Source: Sulfurimonas sp. HSL-1716
GTDB taxonomy: Bacteria; Campylobacterota; Campylobacteria; Campylobacterales; Sulfurimonadaceae
Direction of reading: 5' to 3'
Assembly: GCF_039645975.1 (NCBI RefSeq)
Contig: NZ_CP147918.1
Coordinates: forward strand, 744,001-808,000
Length of the DNA stretch: 64,000 bases
The translations under genes and the position numbers were made by a program. Shown one piece after another: positions 1-8,570 of this stretch. Numbering within the stretch: the first letter of the stretch is position 1; every line of letters begins with the position of its first letter. Below the pieces are notes generated by a model that worked only from the letters and a program-made list of their open reading frames with translations, had not been told where the DNA came from and searched no databases.

Positions 1-806
1 GATACCGAAACAAGATATTACAAAATATTTCGCATGATATGTACGACATAGTATTTGTGATACGAGGCGGGATATTATCGCCGCAAATGCTGGAGTATTT
101 AAAAGAGCGGCTGCCGAATGCAAAATTTGTAATGTATCAATGGGACTCTATGTTGCAAAGTAAGTATGATTCCATAATCAAATATTTTGATGTAGTAAAA
201 ACATTTGATCGGGAAGATGCAAAACAGTATGGACTGAAATATTTGCCATTGTTTTATACAAAAAAATATCAGGTTTTGGCACAAAATAAAAAGAAGAAAC
301 GGTATGATCTTGTTTTTTTTGGGGCATACCACAGCGATAGGCTTAAAATAGTAAAAGAGATCGATGAGATATGTAAAAAGAATGGTTTGAACTTTAAGTA
401 TCATCTCTTTATTACTAAAATGGGTTTATTGAGGCTTATACTGCTTCAAAAAATAAATATCAAAGATTTAAAATACTTGAAAACTTATTCTGTAGGTACC
501 GATAAAATATTAGAAGTATACAAAGAGTCCAAAGCAGTGTTGGATATAGAACTAAACATTCAAAACGGCTTAACAATGAGAACGTTCGAGGCGCTCGGGG
601 CTGAACTGAAACTGCTGACAACAAATTATCATATAAAAGATGAACCTTTTTATAATGATAAAAATATTATCATTATAAAAAGAGATCATTTAGAGCTAGA
701 TCTAGGTTTTTTTCAAAGCGATTTTTGTTCTGACCCTGTTTTTGAACACTATTTATTTGAAAATTGGATAGAAAATATTTTTGGTGGAGTTGATGATAAT
801 GGTTAA
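1..806 (+). CDS. Polysaccharide-cluster protein, probable glycosyltransferase (5' partial)
   Basis: The reading frame is open to the left edge of the window (first full codon at base 3), so the N-terminus lies outside. The first internal ATG is at 39, but a start there would remove the beginning of the fold. The visible part (about 267 residues) has the hydrophobic-strand/loop pattern VFVIRGG followed later by LVFFGAYHSDR and a C-terminal stretch TMRTFEALGAELKLLTTN. That stretch resembles the donor-side segment of GT-B proteins of the CgeB/DUF3880 type found in capsule and LPS clusters. It heads a run of surface-polysaccharide genes and overlaps the next gene by 8 bases. The glycosyltransferase role is inferred from fold-like motifs and context; donor and acceptor are unknown. 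Confidence 0.6.
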   Translation, partial: YRNKILQNISHDMYDIVFVIRGGILSPQMLEYLKERLPNAKFVMYQWDSMLQSKYDSIIKYFDVVKTFDREDAKQYGLKYLPLFYTKKYQVLAQNKKKKRYDLVFFGAYHSDRLKIVKEIDEICKKNGLNFKYHLFITKMGLLRLILLQKINIKDLKYLKTYSVGTDKILEVYKESKAVLDIELNIQNGLTMRTFEALGAELKLLTTNYHIKDEPFYNDKNIIIIKRDHLELDLGFFQSDFCSDPVFEHYLFENWIENIFGGVDDNG

Positions 807-1548
807 AGTCTTAGTTACGGGATCAAAAGGATTTATCGGAAAAAATCTATTAAAAAAATTAGAAGATAAGAAAGTAAGTATTTTAGAATTCAATAGAAAC
901 GATACTGCTGATAAATTAAAAACCTTGGTATTGGAGAGTGATTTTATCTGTCATCTCGCAGGAGAGGTCAGACCCGGTAGTACCGAAGAAGATTTTAAAG
1001 AGTCCAATGTAGTATTGACAAAAGCAATTATTGATATATTGACACAGGCTAATAAAAACATTCCCATATTACTGGCTTCTTCTATCCATGCAAAACTCTT
1101 GAAAAACGAATATGGAAAAACAAAAAGAGAATCTGAAATATTGATTGAAAGATATTCAAAAGAAAACAGTATCAATTGTTTTATCTATAGACTGCCGCAT
1201 CTGTTTGGTGAAGGATGTAAACCTAACTATAACTCGGTAATGTCTACATGGATATATAACAGTATAAAAAATTTGGAAATCAATGTTTTTGATAGAAACA
1301 TCAATATGCGCTACTTATACGTTCAGGATGTGGTTGACGAGTTTACTGATACTGTTTTTAACCAAAATAAACCGCTGTATATAGAAAATATCGCTGCATA
1401 TGATACTACATTGGGAGAAGTAGTAGATTATATCAATGAGTTTAAAGAAAATGTTAGAGATACAAAATTTACGATCAAAAATAATGAATTTAAAAGTAAG
1501 CTTTTTAGAACTTATCAGGATTACTATAATAAATTCATTGAACTATAG
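799..1548 (+). CDS. CapF/WbjC-like NAD(P)-dependent sugar reductase, SDR domain only
   Basis: An extended SDR protein of about 249 residues. The nucleotide-binding loop is VTGSKGFIG (residues 6-14) and the catalytic pair is Y105/K109 in YGKTK. The segments FICHLAGEVRP, YRLPHLFGEGCKPNYNSV and the C-terminal FKSKLFRTY resemble the SDR half of CapF/WbjC, which reduces UDP-4-keto-6-deoxy sugars on the way to UDP-FucNAc. CapF proteins normally continue into a cupin domain of about 110 residues that acts as epimerase; this gene stops before it. The start at 799 is chosen because GGAG at 786-789 lies 9 bases upstream; ATG 793 is too close and TTG 781 has no better site. The exact substrate here is inferred. 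Confidence 0.72.
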   Translation: MVKVLVTGSKGFIGKNLLKKLEDKKVSILEFNRNDTADKLKTLVLESDFICHLAGEVRPGSTEEDFKESNVVLTKAIIDILTQANKNIPILLASSIHAKLLKNEYGKTKRESEILIERYSKENSINCFIYRLPHLFGEGCKPNYNSVMSTWIYNSIKNLEINVFDRNINMRYLYVQDVVDEFTDTVFNQNKPLYIENIAAYDTTLGEVVDYINEFKENVRDTKFTIKNNEFKSKLFRTYQDYYNKFIEL

Positions 1549-1590
1549 TTTGATAAGTTACAATAAAAAATATTTTTAAGAGGATAAGCA

Positions 1591-2364
1591 ATGAAAGTAC
1601 TACTATTAGCCGGCGGATTTGGGACAAGGCTGAGCGAAGAAACAGATATCAGACCAAAACCAATGGTAGAGATTGGCGGTAAACCGATTTTATGGCACAT
1701 AATGAAAATCTATTCTCATTACGGCTTTAATGATTTTGTAGTATTGCTTGGATATAAAGGGTATTACATCAAAGAGTACTTTGCAAACTATTTTTTACAT
1801 CAAAGCGACGTAACCATTGATTTAAAAAACAATAATATGGAAATATTAAATAACTCGAGCGAGCCATGGAAAGTCACGTTGATCGATACAGGGCTTAACA
1901 GTATGACGGGCAGTCGTATCAAAAAAGCTCAGCAATACGTAGGCAATGAATCTTTTATGTTGACATATGGAGACGGTGTAAGTGATGTGAATATCGCAGA
2001 ACTCGTTAAATTTCACAAATCTCACGGTAAAGCTCTTACTATGACCTCAGTACAGCCCGAAGGCAGGTTCGGAGCTCTTAATATCACGGATGATTTTCAA
2101 GTAACACATTTTAAAGAAAAACCAAAAGGTGACGGCGGATGGATAAACGGCGGTTTTTTTGTATGTGAACCAAAAGTATTCGATTATATCATAGATAATG
2201 AGAGTACGGTTTTTGAACAGGCTCCCTTGCAAAACCTTGCAAATGACGGTGAGATATTTACATATAAACATAAAGGCTTTTGGAAACCTATGGACAGCTT
2301 AAAAGATAAAAACGACCTCAATCAACTTTGGGATGAAGCTCAAGCACCGTGGAAGGTATGGTGA
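1591..2364 (+). CDS. rfbF: Glucose-1-phosphate cytidylyltransferase
   Basis: The enzyme makes CDP-glucose from CTP and glucose-1-phosphate, the first step to CDP-activated 6-deoxy sugars. The protein has 257 residues, the family length. It opens with the nucleotidyltransferase signature GGFGTRL (residues 8-14), then RPKPMVEIGGKPILWHIM, and carries LTYGDGVSDV and GGWINGGFFVCEP, which are characteristic of RfbF/DdhA. A GAGG motif at 1580-1583 precedes the ATG. The stop codon overlaps the start of rfbG by one base (TGATG), so the two are translationally coupled. Confidence 0.95.
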   Translation: MKVLLLAGGFGTRLSEETDIRPKPMVEIGGKPILWHIMKIYSHYGFNDFVVLLGYKGYYIKEYFANYFLHQSDVTIDLKNNNMEILNNSSEPWKVTLIDTGLNSMTGSRIKKAQQYVGNESFMLTYGDGVSDVNIAELVKFHKSHGKALTMTSVQPEGRFGALNITDDFQVTHFKEKPKGDGGWINGGFFVCEPKVFDYIIDNESTVFEQAPLQNLANDGEIFTYKHKGFWKPMDSLKDKNDLNQLWDEAQAPWKVW

Positions 2365-3464
2365 TGTTTAAAAATATATATAAAAACAAAAAAGTCTTAG
2401 TAACTGGCCATACAGGTTTTAAAGGCAGCTGGTTAACGACGTGGCTTTTAAAGTTGGGAGCAGATGTTATAGGTATTTCAAAAGATATTCCCACCAGCCC
2501 GTCTATGTTTGAAGAGCTCAAACTGGAAAATAAGATCAAACATTATTTAGAAGACATCAGAGATCTTCAAAAGATGATAGAGATCGTCTCTAACGAGAAA
2601 CCGGATTTTTTATTTCATCTGGCTGCGCAACCTATCGTTTCCACATCATACAGCGATCCGATAGAAACGATCTCGTCAAACGTGATGGGTACGACAAATA
2701 TTTTAGAGGCTCTGAAAATATCGAATCATATTTGTAAAGCAATCATTATCACCAGTGACAAAGCCTATGATAATGTCGAGCAGGTGTGGGGATATAAAGA
2801 GGATGATAAAATGGGCGGTAAAGATATATATAGCGGTAGCAAAGGCGCTGCGGAGCTCATAATAAAATCGTATTACCACTCTTTTTTCAAACGTAAGGAG
2901 TGTAATGTCAGATTGGCTATAGGCAGAGCCGGTAATGTTATCGGCGGCGGAGACTGGGCAAAAGACAGGATCGTCGTAGACTGTGTGAAAGCATGGAGCG
3001 AAGGAAAGTGCGTAGAGATCAGAAGTCCTAGGGCAACACGACCTTGGCAGCATGTGTTAGAACCGATAAGCGGATATTTGAATTTGGGTGCAGATCTGTA
3101 TAACAATGAAGATTTACATGGTGAAGCATTTAATTTTGGTCCAAGAGCAGAGCAAAATCATACTGTCGAAGAACTGTTGATCGATTTAAGCGAATATTGG
3201 CATTTTGACAGTGTCTCTCAAGCTTATAAGGTTACCGATAATATACCTTTTCATGAAGCAGGGCTGTTAAAATTAAATTGTGACAAGGCGCTTTTTTATC
3301 TGAAATGGCAGGCTAACTTGGAATATAAAGATACTATTCGGTTTACAAGTGAATGGTATTATGATTTTTATAAAACAAAGAACAATATTTTTACAAAAAC
3401 AGTCGAACAAATAGAAGAGTATGAATCTATGGCTAAAACTAAAGGATTGGCATGGACGGAGTAA
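2364..3464 (+). CDS. rfbG: CDP-glucose 4,6-dehydratase
   Basis: Converts CDP-glucose to CDP-4-keto-6-deoxyglucose. It is an extended SDR of 366 residues with the NAD loop GHTGFKG near the N-terminus, TSDKAYDN, the catalytic YSGSK, and the RfbG-typical RAGNVIGGGDWAKDRIVVD and RPWQHVLEPISGYL. ATG 2364 is preferred to the in-frame GTG 2349 because GGAAGG at 2351-2356 sits 7 bases before it and it overlaps the rfbF stop. It works directly after RfbF. No RfbH-type 3-dehydrase gene is present in the visible part of the cluster. Confidence 0.95.
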   Translation: MFKNIYKNKKVLVTGHTGFKGSWLTTWLLKLGADVIGISKDIPTSPSMFEELKLENKIKHYLEDIRDLQKMIEIVSNEKPDFLFHLAAQPIVSTSYSDPIETISSNVMGTTNILEALKISNHICKAIIITSDKAYDNVEQVWGYKEDDKMGGKDIYSGSKGAAELIIKSYYHSFFKRKECNVRLAIGRAGNVIGGGDWAKDRIVVDCVKAWSEGKCVEIRSPRATRPWQHVLEPISGYLNLGADLYNNEDLHGEAFNFGPRAEQNHTVEELLIDLSEYWHFDSVSQAYKVTDNIPFHEAGLLKLNCDKALFYLKWQANLEYKDTIRFTSEWYYDFYKTKNNIFTKTVEQIEEYESMAKTKGLAWTE

Positions 3465-3859
3465 GCTTAACACCATTAAAACAGATTTTTCATCCAAAAG
3501 GAGATCTTTTTCATGCAATGAAGAAAAGTGATCCCGGATTTGACGGATTTGGAGAGGCTTATTTTTCTACGATCAATAAAAATTATATCAAAGGATGGAA
3601 AAAACATACTGAAATGACGTTAAACTTGGTTGTGCCTGTCGGTGAGATAGAGTTTGTTATATACGATGAAAAAACAAAAGAGTTTTTTAGTGCAAAACTT
3701 TCACGAAACAACTATCAAAGGCTCACGATCAAACCAAATCTATGGATGGCTTTTAGAGGATTGGAAGATTATAACATGCTTTTAAACTTGGCTGATATGG
3801 AACATGACCCCGATGAAGCAGTAAATATTGATTTAAAAGATATTGAATATGAATGGTAA
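3452..3859 (+). CDS. RmlC-like cupin, putative CDP-sugar 3,5-epimerase
   Basis: A 135-residue single-domain protein with the beta-strand pattern of RmlC (dTDP-4-dehydrorhamnose 3,5-epimerase) relatives: FGEAYFSTINKNYIKGW, then KKHTEMTLNLVVPVGEIEFVIYD and LTIKPNLWMAFRGL. The His in KKHTEM lies where RmlC has its catalytic His. It overlaps rfbG by 13 bases and has AAAGGA at 3441-3446, 5 bases before its ATG. The position after RfbF/RfbG implies that it acts on CDP-4-keto-6-deoxyglucose. That substrate is inferred from the neighbours, since canonical RmlC is dTDP-specific and longer (about 180 residues). Confidence 0.72.
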   Translation: MDGVSLTPLKQIFHPKGDLFHAMKKSDPGFDGFGEAYFSTINKNYIKGWKKHTEMTLNLVVPVGEIEFVIYDEKTKEFFSAKLSRNNYQRLTIKPNLWMAFRGLEDYNMLLNLADMEHDPDEAVNIDLKDIEYEW

Positions 3860-4781
3860 AGTTCTAGTTACCGGAGGATTGGGAAATCTAGGAAGTTGGA
3901 TCAGTGCACATCTGGCCAATCTGGGTTATGAAGTTTATATTTTATCAAGAAGTTCAAAACAAAAAATAGCAAACATCAAATATACATTAATTGAAGCAGA
4001 TGTAACAAAGATAGATGAGCTAAGAGAAAAATTGAATTTTGATCTGGACTTTTGTGTACACTTGGCAAGTTACAATGAGTTTTTCTTACCAGATTACGCA
4101 AAAAATGCGTTGGATATAAATACTTTCGGTACTAGAAATCTACTTGAAGTATTAAGTGAAAAAAAATTAAAAAATTTTGTTTACTTAAGTACGTTTCATG
4201 TTTATGGTGCAAGCGAGGGAACAATTACGGAAAAAAGCGAATTGAACCCGAAAAATGATTATGCATCTACTCATCTTTTTGCAGAATACTATGTGAAACA
4301 GTTCGGATTTACGCACGATTTAAAATATACCGTTTTAAGATTGACCAATAGTTATGGTGCACCGACTTTTACAGAGAGTGACAAATGGTATTTGGTATTA
4401 AACGATTTGACAAGATCGGCTTACGAGAATGGTAAAATCATTTTAAAAAGTAACGGCAGAGCAAAAAGAGATTTTATATATATGGGAGATGTATCGGATA
4501 TAATAGAAAAACTTCTCAGGATAAATGCAACAAATGAGATATACAATCTTTCATCAAATAGAACCTACGAAGTAATTGAACTTGCATACCTAATAAAAAA
4601 TGAGTACGAAAAACGATATAAGCGTCATATAGATATAGAAATAAATAAAGATGATAAATCGTCTTATAATGACGTAAGCGTGAAAAACGACAAATTAAGA
4701 TCGCTGATAGATTTTGAGACAAAAGACAAAATGAAAGAAGAGATAAATAAAATATTTGATCTATTGGAATGCAAATTATGA
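3849..4781 (+). CDS. NAD(P)-dependent epimerase/reductase (extended SDR), probable CDP-sugar 4-reductase
   Basis: About 310 residues with the Rossmann loop VTGGLGNLG (residues 7-15), FVYLSTFHVYG and LRLTNSYGAP. The catalytic motif is unusual: Y138 is followed at +4 by H142 (YASTH) instead of the usual Lys. The C-terminal part has RAKRDFIYMGDVSDII and IYNLSSNRTYEV, typical of UDP/CDP-sugar SDRs. In this context the likely role is reduction of the epimerised CDP-4-keto-6-deoxy sugar; an epimerase role is equally possible. ATG 3849 is chosen over TTG 3843. It overlaps the previous gene by 11 bases and the next gene by 4 bases (ATGA). Confidence 0.72.
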   Translation: MNGKVLVTGGLGNLGSWISAHLANLGYEVYILSRSSKQKIANIKYTLIEADVTKIDELREKLNFDLDFCVHLASYNEFFLPDYAKNALDINTFGTRNLLEVLSEKKLKNFVYLSTFHVYGASEGTITEKSELNPKNDYASTHLFAEYYVKQFGFTHDLKYTVLRLTNSYGAPTFTESDKWYLVLNDLTRSAYENGKIILKSNGRAKRDFIYMGDVSDIIEKLLRINATNEIYNLSSNRTYEVIELAYLIKNEYEKRYKRHIDIEINKDDKSSYNDVSVKNDKLRSLIDFETKDKMKEEINKIFDLLECKL

Positions 4782-5581
4782 ACGAAGAAATTTTAGTTTC
4801 CATCATCACGCCTATGTATAATGCGGAAAAATATATTTTACAAACCGTTAAAAGCGTCATAGATCAAACATATCAAAATTGGGAAATGCTTATAGTGGAC
4901 AACTGCTCTCTTGATGAAAGCAGGACAGTAGTTGAAAATATTGCAGACCCAAGGATAAAGCTAATAAAATTAGAATACAATAGCGGTGGACCGGCAAGAC
5001 CAAGAAATATCGGGCTTGAGAATGCTAAAGGAGAATATATTGCATTCCTGGATGCGGACGATGTATGGTTACCTGAAAAACTTGAAAAACAATTAGCTGT
5101 TCTTAGTGAGTTTGATAATATAGACATTGTTCATTCTCTTGCATACACTATTGATATACATAGTAATAAAATAGGTAAGTTCAATAATCAAAAAACTTTT
5201 AATAAATTAAAATATCTTATGAATGATTTTTTTATTTTGACGCTTTCAAACTATATAAACATCAATACTGCAATTATGAGAAATAATTCTAAAATAAAGT
5301 TTAGAGAGGATCCGCATTTAGTCGCATTAGAAGACTGGGCCTTTTGGATAGATAATGTGTATAGCGGGAAAAAACCTTACTTAATGAATCTGAACCTTAT
5401 AGATTATAGAATAGATATCAATTCTATCTCTGATCGAAAAACAGATAAAAGTTATCGAAAAGCTTTTTATTTATACGCTTTATTGCTCAATGAAGAGAAG
5501 ATCTCACTAGGAAGATTTCTGTTTAATTCAACTGTTAATTTAATAAAAATCATTTTTAAAAATGTTAAAAGTAAATATTGA
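4778..5581 (+). CDS. Family 2 glycosyltransferase
   Basis: A GT-A fold glycosyltransferase of 267 residues. The N-terminus VSIITPMYNAEKYI and the metal/nucleotide-sugar motif FLDADDVW (D92, D94, D95) are classic GT2. SGGPARPRNIGL lies between them. The start at 4778 forms an ATGA overlap with the upstream SDR stop and has GGA at 4766-4768; ATG 4769 is an alternative adding three residues. It probably transfers one sugar of the O-unit to a lipid-linked intermediate on the cytoplasmic side. Donor and acceptor cannot be read from the sequence. Confidence 0.88.
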   Translation: MNEEILVSIITPMYNAEKYILQTVKSVIDQTYQNWEMLIVDNCSLDESRTVVENIADPRIKLIKLEYNSGGPARPRNIGLENAKGEYIAFLDADDVWLPEKLEKQLAVLSEFDNIDIVHSLAYTIDIHSNKIGKFNNQKTFNKLKYLMNDFFILTLSNYININTAIMRNNSKIKFREDPHLVALEDWAFWIDNVYSGKKPYLMNLNLIDYRIDINSISDRKTDKSYRKAFYLYALLLNEEKISLGRFLFNSTVNLIKIIFKNVKSKY

Positions 5582-5583
5582 TA

Positions 5584-6798
5584 ATGAATTTCTTGCTTTC
5601 TACGACGGTTCTATTTAGTATTTTTATCAGAATAATTAAAATATATAGCGGAAGTATTATATATGTGGCATTATTCCCCCTCTTGATCGCGACATTTTTT
5701 CAAGCTTTGTTAAAAAAGAAATTTTCTTACAAAATCCATAAAATAGATTTTAGTGTCTTTCTCTTTTTTATTTTTATTTTTATAAATTTAATCGTATCTT
5801 CAATAAGGGGAACGCTTTTTTCACAATTTATTTTTGTTTTATATGTAGTTGTTCCGCTTTTTATTTATCTTTATATTAGATTGATTAATTATGATATCTC
5901 ATCATTTACCCGTTTAATATATAGGTTTACTTTGTTGTATGCGTTATATGTGATCGCCGAGTTTCTTCTTTATTACTTTTTCCCTGAATTAAAGGGTGTT
6001 ATAACGCATTATCTTCAATATATTGTCAAAACAAATAATTTTTATCCTCCTACAGTTAAATATCCTATTATAGGGGTGGCATCGAAACCTTGGGGACCGA
6101 TGTTCGATACATCGGCCACGGGAGCTTTTTTAGTGGTTCTTTTTGCTTTTATTTTTGATTCACGCAAATATATCAAGAAAGATTCTTTAAATATTTTGAT
6201 TTTTTTAGCTATAACTGCTATCTTTCTAAGCGGTTCGAAATCCGCCTATATGATGTTTCTTATTTATATCGTATTGAGAACGACTTTGTTTAAACAGGCC
6301 AAAGCAACTAAATTGTATCTATTTTTTTTAACATTGATTTTTTTTACGGTCATATTGGCAATTGTTTCGTTCATTAATTTTTTCTTTACAGATGAACTAT
6401 TAAATTGGTATATTTATGCAATGGTTACGGAACCTGTAAGTAAATTGATAAGCGGATTTTATCAAAACGGAATTTTTACATTGATCGGTTCCGGACAGGA
6501 AAATGGGTATTATAAAATATTTGGGATGGGAGAAATAGATTTTTTTAATGCTATCTTTAGATATGGTTTGTTTAGTATGATGACTTTTCTAAGTTTAATA
6601 GTATATTTAATAGTAAAATATAAAAGAAAGTATGCACAATTCTCTATCATGTTTATCATGTTTATTATGTCTATGGTTCATTATCAAGTGATTTTAAAAT
6701 TTCCGGCATCAATGATATTGTTTATATCTATCGGCGTTTTAGCGAACGAAGAAATTAAAAAAAACAGATATGACTGTAATAAAGGACAAGTTGTATGA
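5584..6798 (+). CDS. O-antigen polymerase/ligase-like membrane protein (Wzy-like)
   Basis: A 404-residue, very hydrophobic protein with about 10-12 predicted membrane segments and a larger non-membrane loop around GVASKPWGPMFDTSATGAF, followed by FLSGSKSAYMMFLIY. This is the arrangement of Wzy polymerases and O-antigen ligases. Sequence identity in this group is low, so polymerase versus ligase cannot be decided. It lies between two GT2 genes, which favours a Wzy polymerase. In-frame TTG 5578 is a possible longer start; ATG 5584 is used. It overlaps the next gene by ATGA. Confidence 0.72.
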   Translation: MNFLLSTTVLFSIFIRIIKIYSGSIIYVALFPLLIATFFQALLKKKFSYKIHKIDFSVFLFFIFIFINLIVSSIRGTLFSQFIFVLYVVVPLFIYLYIRLINYDISSFTRLIYRFTLLYALYVIAEFLLYYFFPELKGVITHYLQYIVKTNNFYPPTVKYPIIGVASKPWGPMFDTSATGAFLVVLFAFIFDSRKYIKKDSLNILIFLAITAIFLSGSKSAYMMFLIYIVLRTTLFKQAKATKLYLFFLTLIFFTVILAIVSFINFFFTDELLNWYIYAMVTEPVSKLISGFYQNGIFTLIGSGQENGYYKIFGMGEIDFFNAIFRYGLFSMMTFLSLIVYLIVKYKRKYAQFSIMFIMFIMSMVHYQVILKFPASMILFISIGVLANEEIKKNRYDCNKGQVV

Positions 6799-7604
6799 AT
6801 TGTGTTGTAATAATGTCGGTATATAAAAATGACAAGTTAAAATATTTAAAAGAAGCCCTAGAAAGTTTATATGCTCAGACAATAAAGGAGTTTGATATAT
6901 TTGTTCAGTGCGACGGTAAACTCCCGGATGAACTAAATGATTTTCTAAAACTTGAATATGAGTCGAAAAAAATCACTTTTTTAAATAAACGAGATGAAAA
7001 CAAAGGGTTGGCATATTCCTTAAATGAATTACTGGAAATCGTCTTAAACAAAGACTATGAATATATTGCAAGAATGGATGCAGATGATATTTCTGTCAAT
7101 ACTAGACTTGAAAAACAGATTGAAGTAATGAAAAAGAACATAGATATCGATGTATGCGGCGGATATATTGAAGAGTTTAACATGGACACGAATCAAAAGC
7201 AGTTAATTAAATATCCTGAATTGAATGAAGATATCCTTCAAGGCATGAAAAGAAGAAATTCTATGGCGCATGTAACAACACTGATAAGGAGAAGGTTTTT
7301 TATTGAAGTCGGTTTGTATGATTCTACAAAGTTCAATGAAGATATGGACCTATGGATTAGAGGCTTTCAAAATAATCGTAAATTTTATAATATTCAAGAA
7401 ACTTTAGTAAAGGTTCGAACGAATAATGCTTTTTTTAATAGAAGAAGAAATATGCAAAGAGCTCTGGAAGTAATGAAATTAAAATTTAAAGCAACACGTT
7501 TATTTGGTTTTGGATATAAAGGTTATGCTTATGCTGTCGCACATTTTATACTTTTTATGCTGCCCGGTGCAATAAAGCAATTTATATACAGGAATATGAG
7601 GTAG
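6795..7604 (+). CDS. Family 2 glycosyltransferase (AmsE-like)
   Basis: A 269-residue GT2 protein. MSVYKNDKLKYLKEALESLYAQT and the DXD-type motif ARMDADDIS (D95, D97, D98) are followed by FNEDMDLWIRG, which supplies the usual acidic ED catalytic region. The pattern is that of AmsE/WfgS-type transferases in exopolysaccharide and O-antigen clusters. AAAGGA at 6781-6786 is 8 bases before the ATG, which overlaps the upstream stop. The C-terminus has a hydrophobic patch (AYAVAHFILFMLPGA) that may associate with the membrane. Confidence 0.88.
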   Translation: MNCVVIMSVYKNDKLKYLKEALESLYAQTIKEFDIFVQCDGKLPDELNDFLKLEYESKKITFLNKRDENKGLAYSLNELLEIVLNKDYEYIARMDADDISVNTRLEKQIEVMKKNIDIDVCGGYIEEFNMDTNQKQLIKYPELNEDILQGMKRRNSMAHVTTLIRRRFFIEVGLYDSTKFNEDMDLWIRGFQNNRKFYNIQETLVKVRTNNAFFNRRRNMQRALEVMKLKFKATRLFGFGYKGYAYAVAHFILFMLPGAIKQFIYRNMR

Positions 7605-7607
7605 TTA

Positions 7608-8570
7608 ATGATTTATTTTGCATTTTTTATTTTATCGACCATACTTACCTATTTGATAAAAAACTATGCTATAAAAAAGTCGCTTTTTGCTCATGTAAAT
7701 GAACGAAGCAGTCATACGATCCCTGTACCGCATGGAGGAGGTATTGCCATAGCCGTTACTTGGTTCGCAGGCCTTTTGTATCTATATTTAAACGATCAAA
7801 TAGGACAAAATCTGTTTTATGCCTTGATAACGGGAGTGATTATTTCAGCCGTATCTTATTTGGATGATCTGTTTGAGTTAAGTGCAAAATTCAGATTGTT
7901 TGCTCAAACTCTGGTCGCTGTTTTAGGATTATATTTCTTAGGAGGATTTGAAAATCTAGACATTGGAATATTTGTGATCAACAATCAGATCATTACAAAT
8001 ATTTTTGCATTTTTCTTAATAGTATGGTTTGTCAATTTATATAATTTCTTAGACGGTATAGACGGCTATGCGGGAAGCGAAGCCGTATTTCTTGCTATTG
8101 CGGGATATCTTTTTTTTGGCGGCGGTCATTTTCTTGTGTTGGCCGTCACGGTTTTAGGTTTTTTGGTTTGGAACTGGCATAAAGCAAAAATATTCATGGG
8201 AGATGTCGGGAGTACTCTTTTAGGCTATAATATAGCCGTATTTACGATATATTATGCAAACCGGGATAGTTCGAATTTATGGGTATGGATAATCCTCTTT
8301 GGAGTTTTTTGGTTCGATGCCACTTTAACACTATTTAGAAGATACAAAAATCGTGAAAAATTAAGTCAGGCACATAGAAAACATGCATATCAAAGACTTA
8401 CGCAAAGCGGCTGGGATCATAGTAAAGTAGTGATATATTCGATTTTCGTAAATATAGTTTTATTTCTATTGGTATATTTCATCTCTAATGTATTTATCGC
8501 ATTTATAATGGCTTTACTATTACTTTCCGGTGTAATGATATTTGTTGATAGAAAAAAAGGGTTTCAATAA
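7608..8570 (+). CDS. WecA/WbpL-like polyprenyl-phosphate sugar-1-phosphate transferase
   Basis: Predicted to start O-unit synthesis by moving a UDP-HexNAc sugar phosphate to undecaprenyl phosphate in the inner membrane. It has 320 residues and about 10-11 membrane segments. Family motifs are in order: HTIPVPHGGG, the catalytic SYLDDLFEL (D86, D87), NLYNFLDGIDG, FMGDVGST and the cytoplasmic HRKHAYQRL. These match the MraY/WecA superfamily, WbpL/WbcO branch. It sits directly before the WbpM-like dehydratase, the same order often seen in O-antigen clusters. Sugar specificity is unknown. Confidence 0.9.
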   Translation: MIYFAFFILSTILTYLIKNYAIKKSLFAHVNERSSHTIPVPHGGGIAIAVTWFAGLLYLYLNDQIGQNLFYALITGVIISAVSYLDDLFELSAKFRLFAQTLVAVLGLYFLGGFENLDIGIFVINNQIITNIFAFFLIVWFVNLYNFLDGIDGYAGSEAVFLAIAGYLFFGGGHFLVLAVTVLGFLVWNWHKAKIFMGDVGSTLLGYNIAVFTIYYANRDSSNLWVWIILFGVFWFDATLTLFRRYKNREKLSQAHRKHAYQRLTQSGWDHSKVVIYSIFVNIVLFLLVYFISNVFIAFIMALLLLSGVMIFVDRKKGFQ

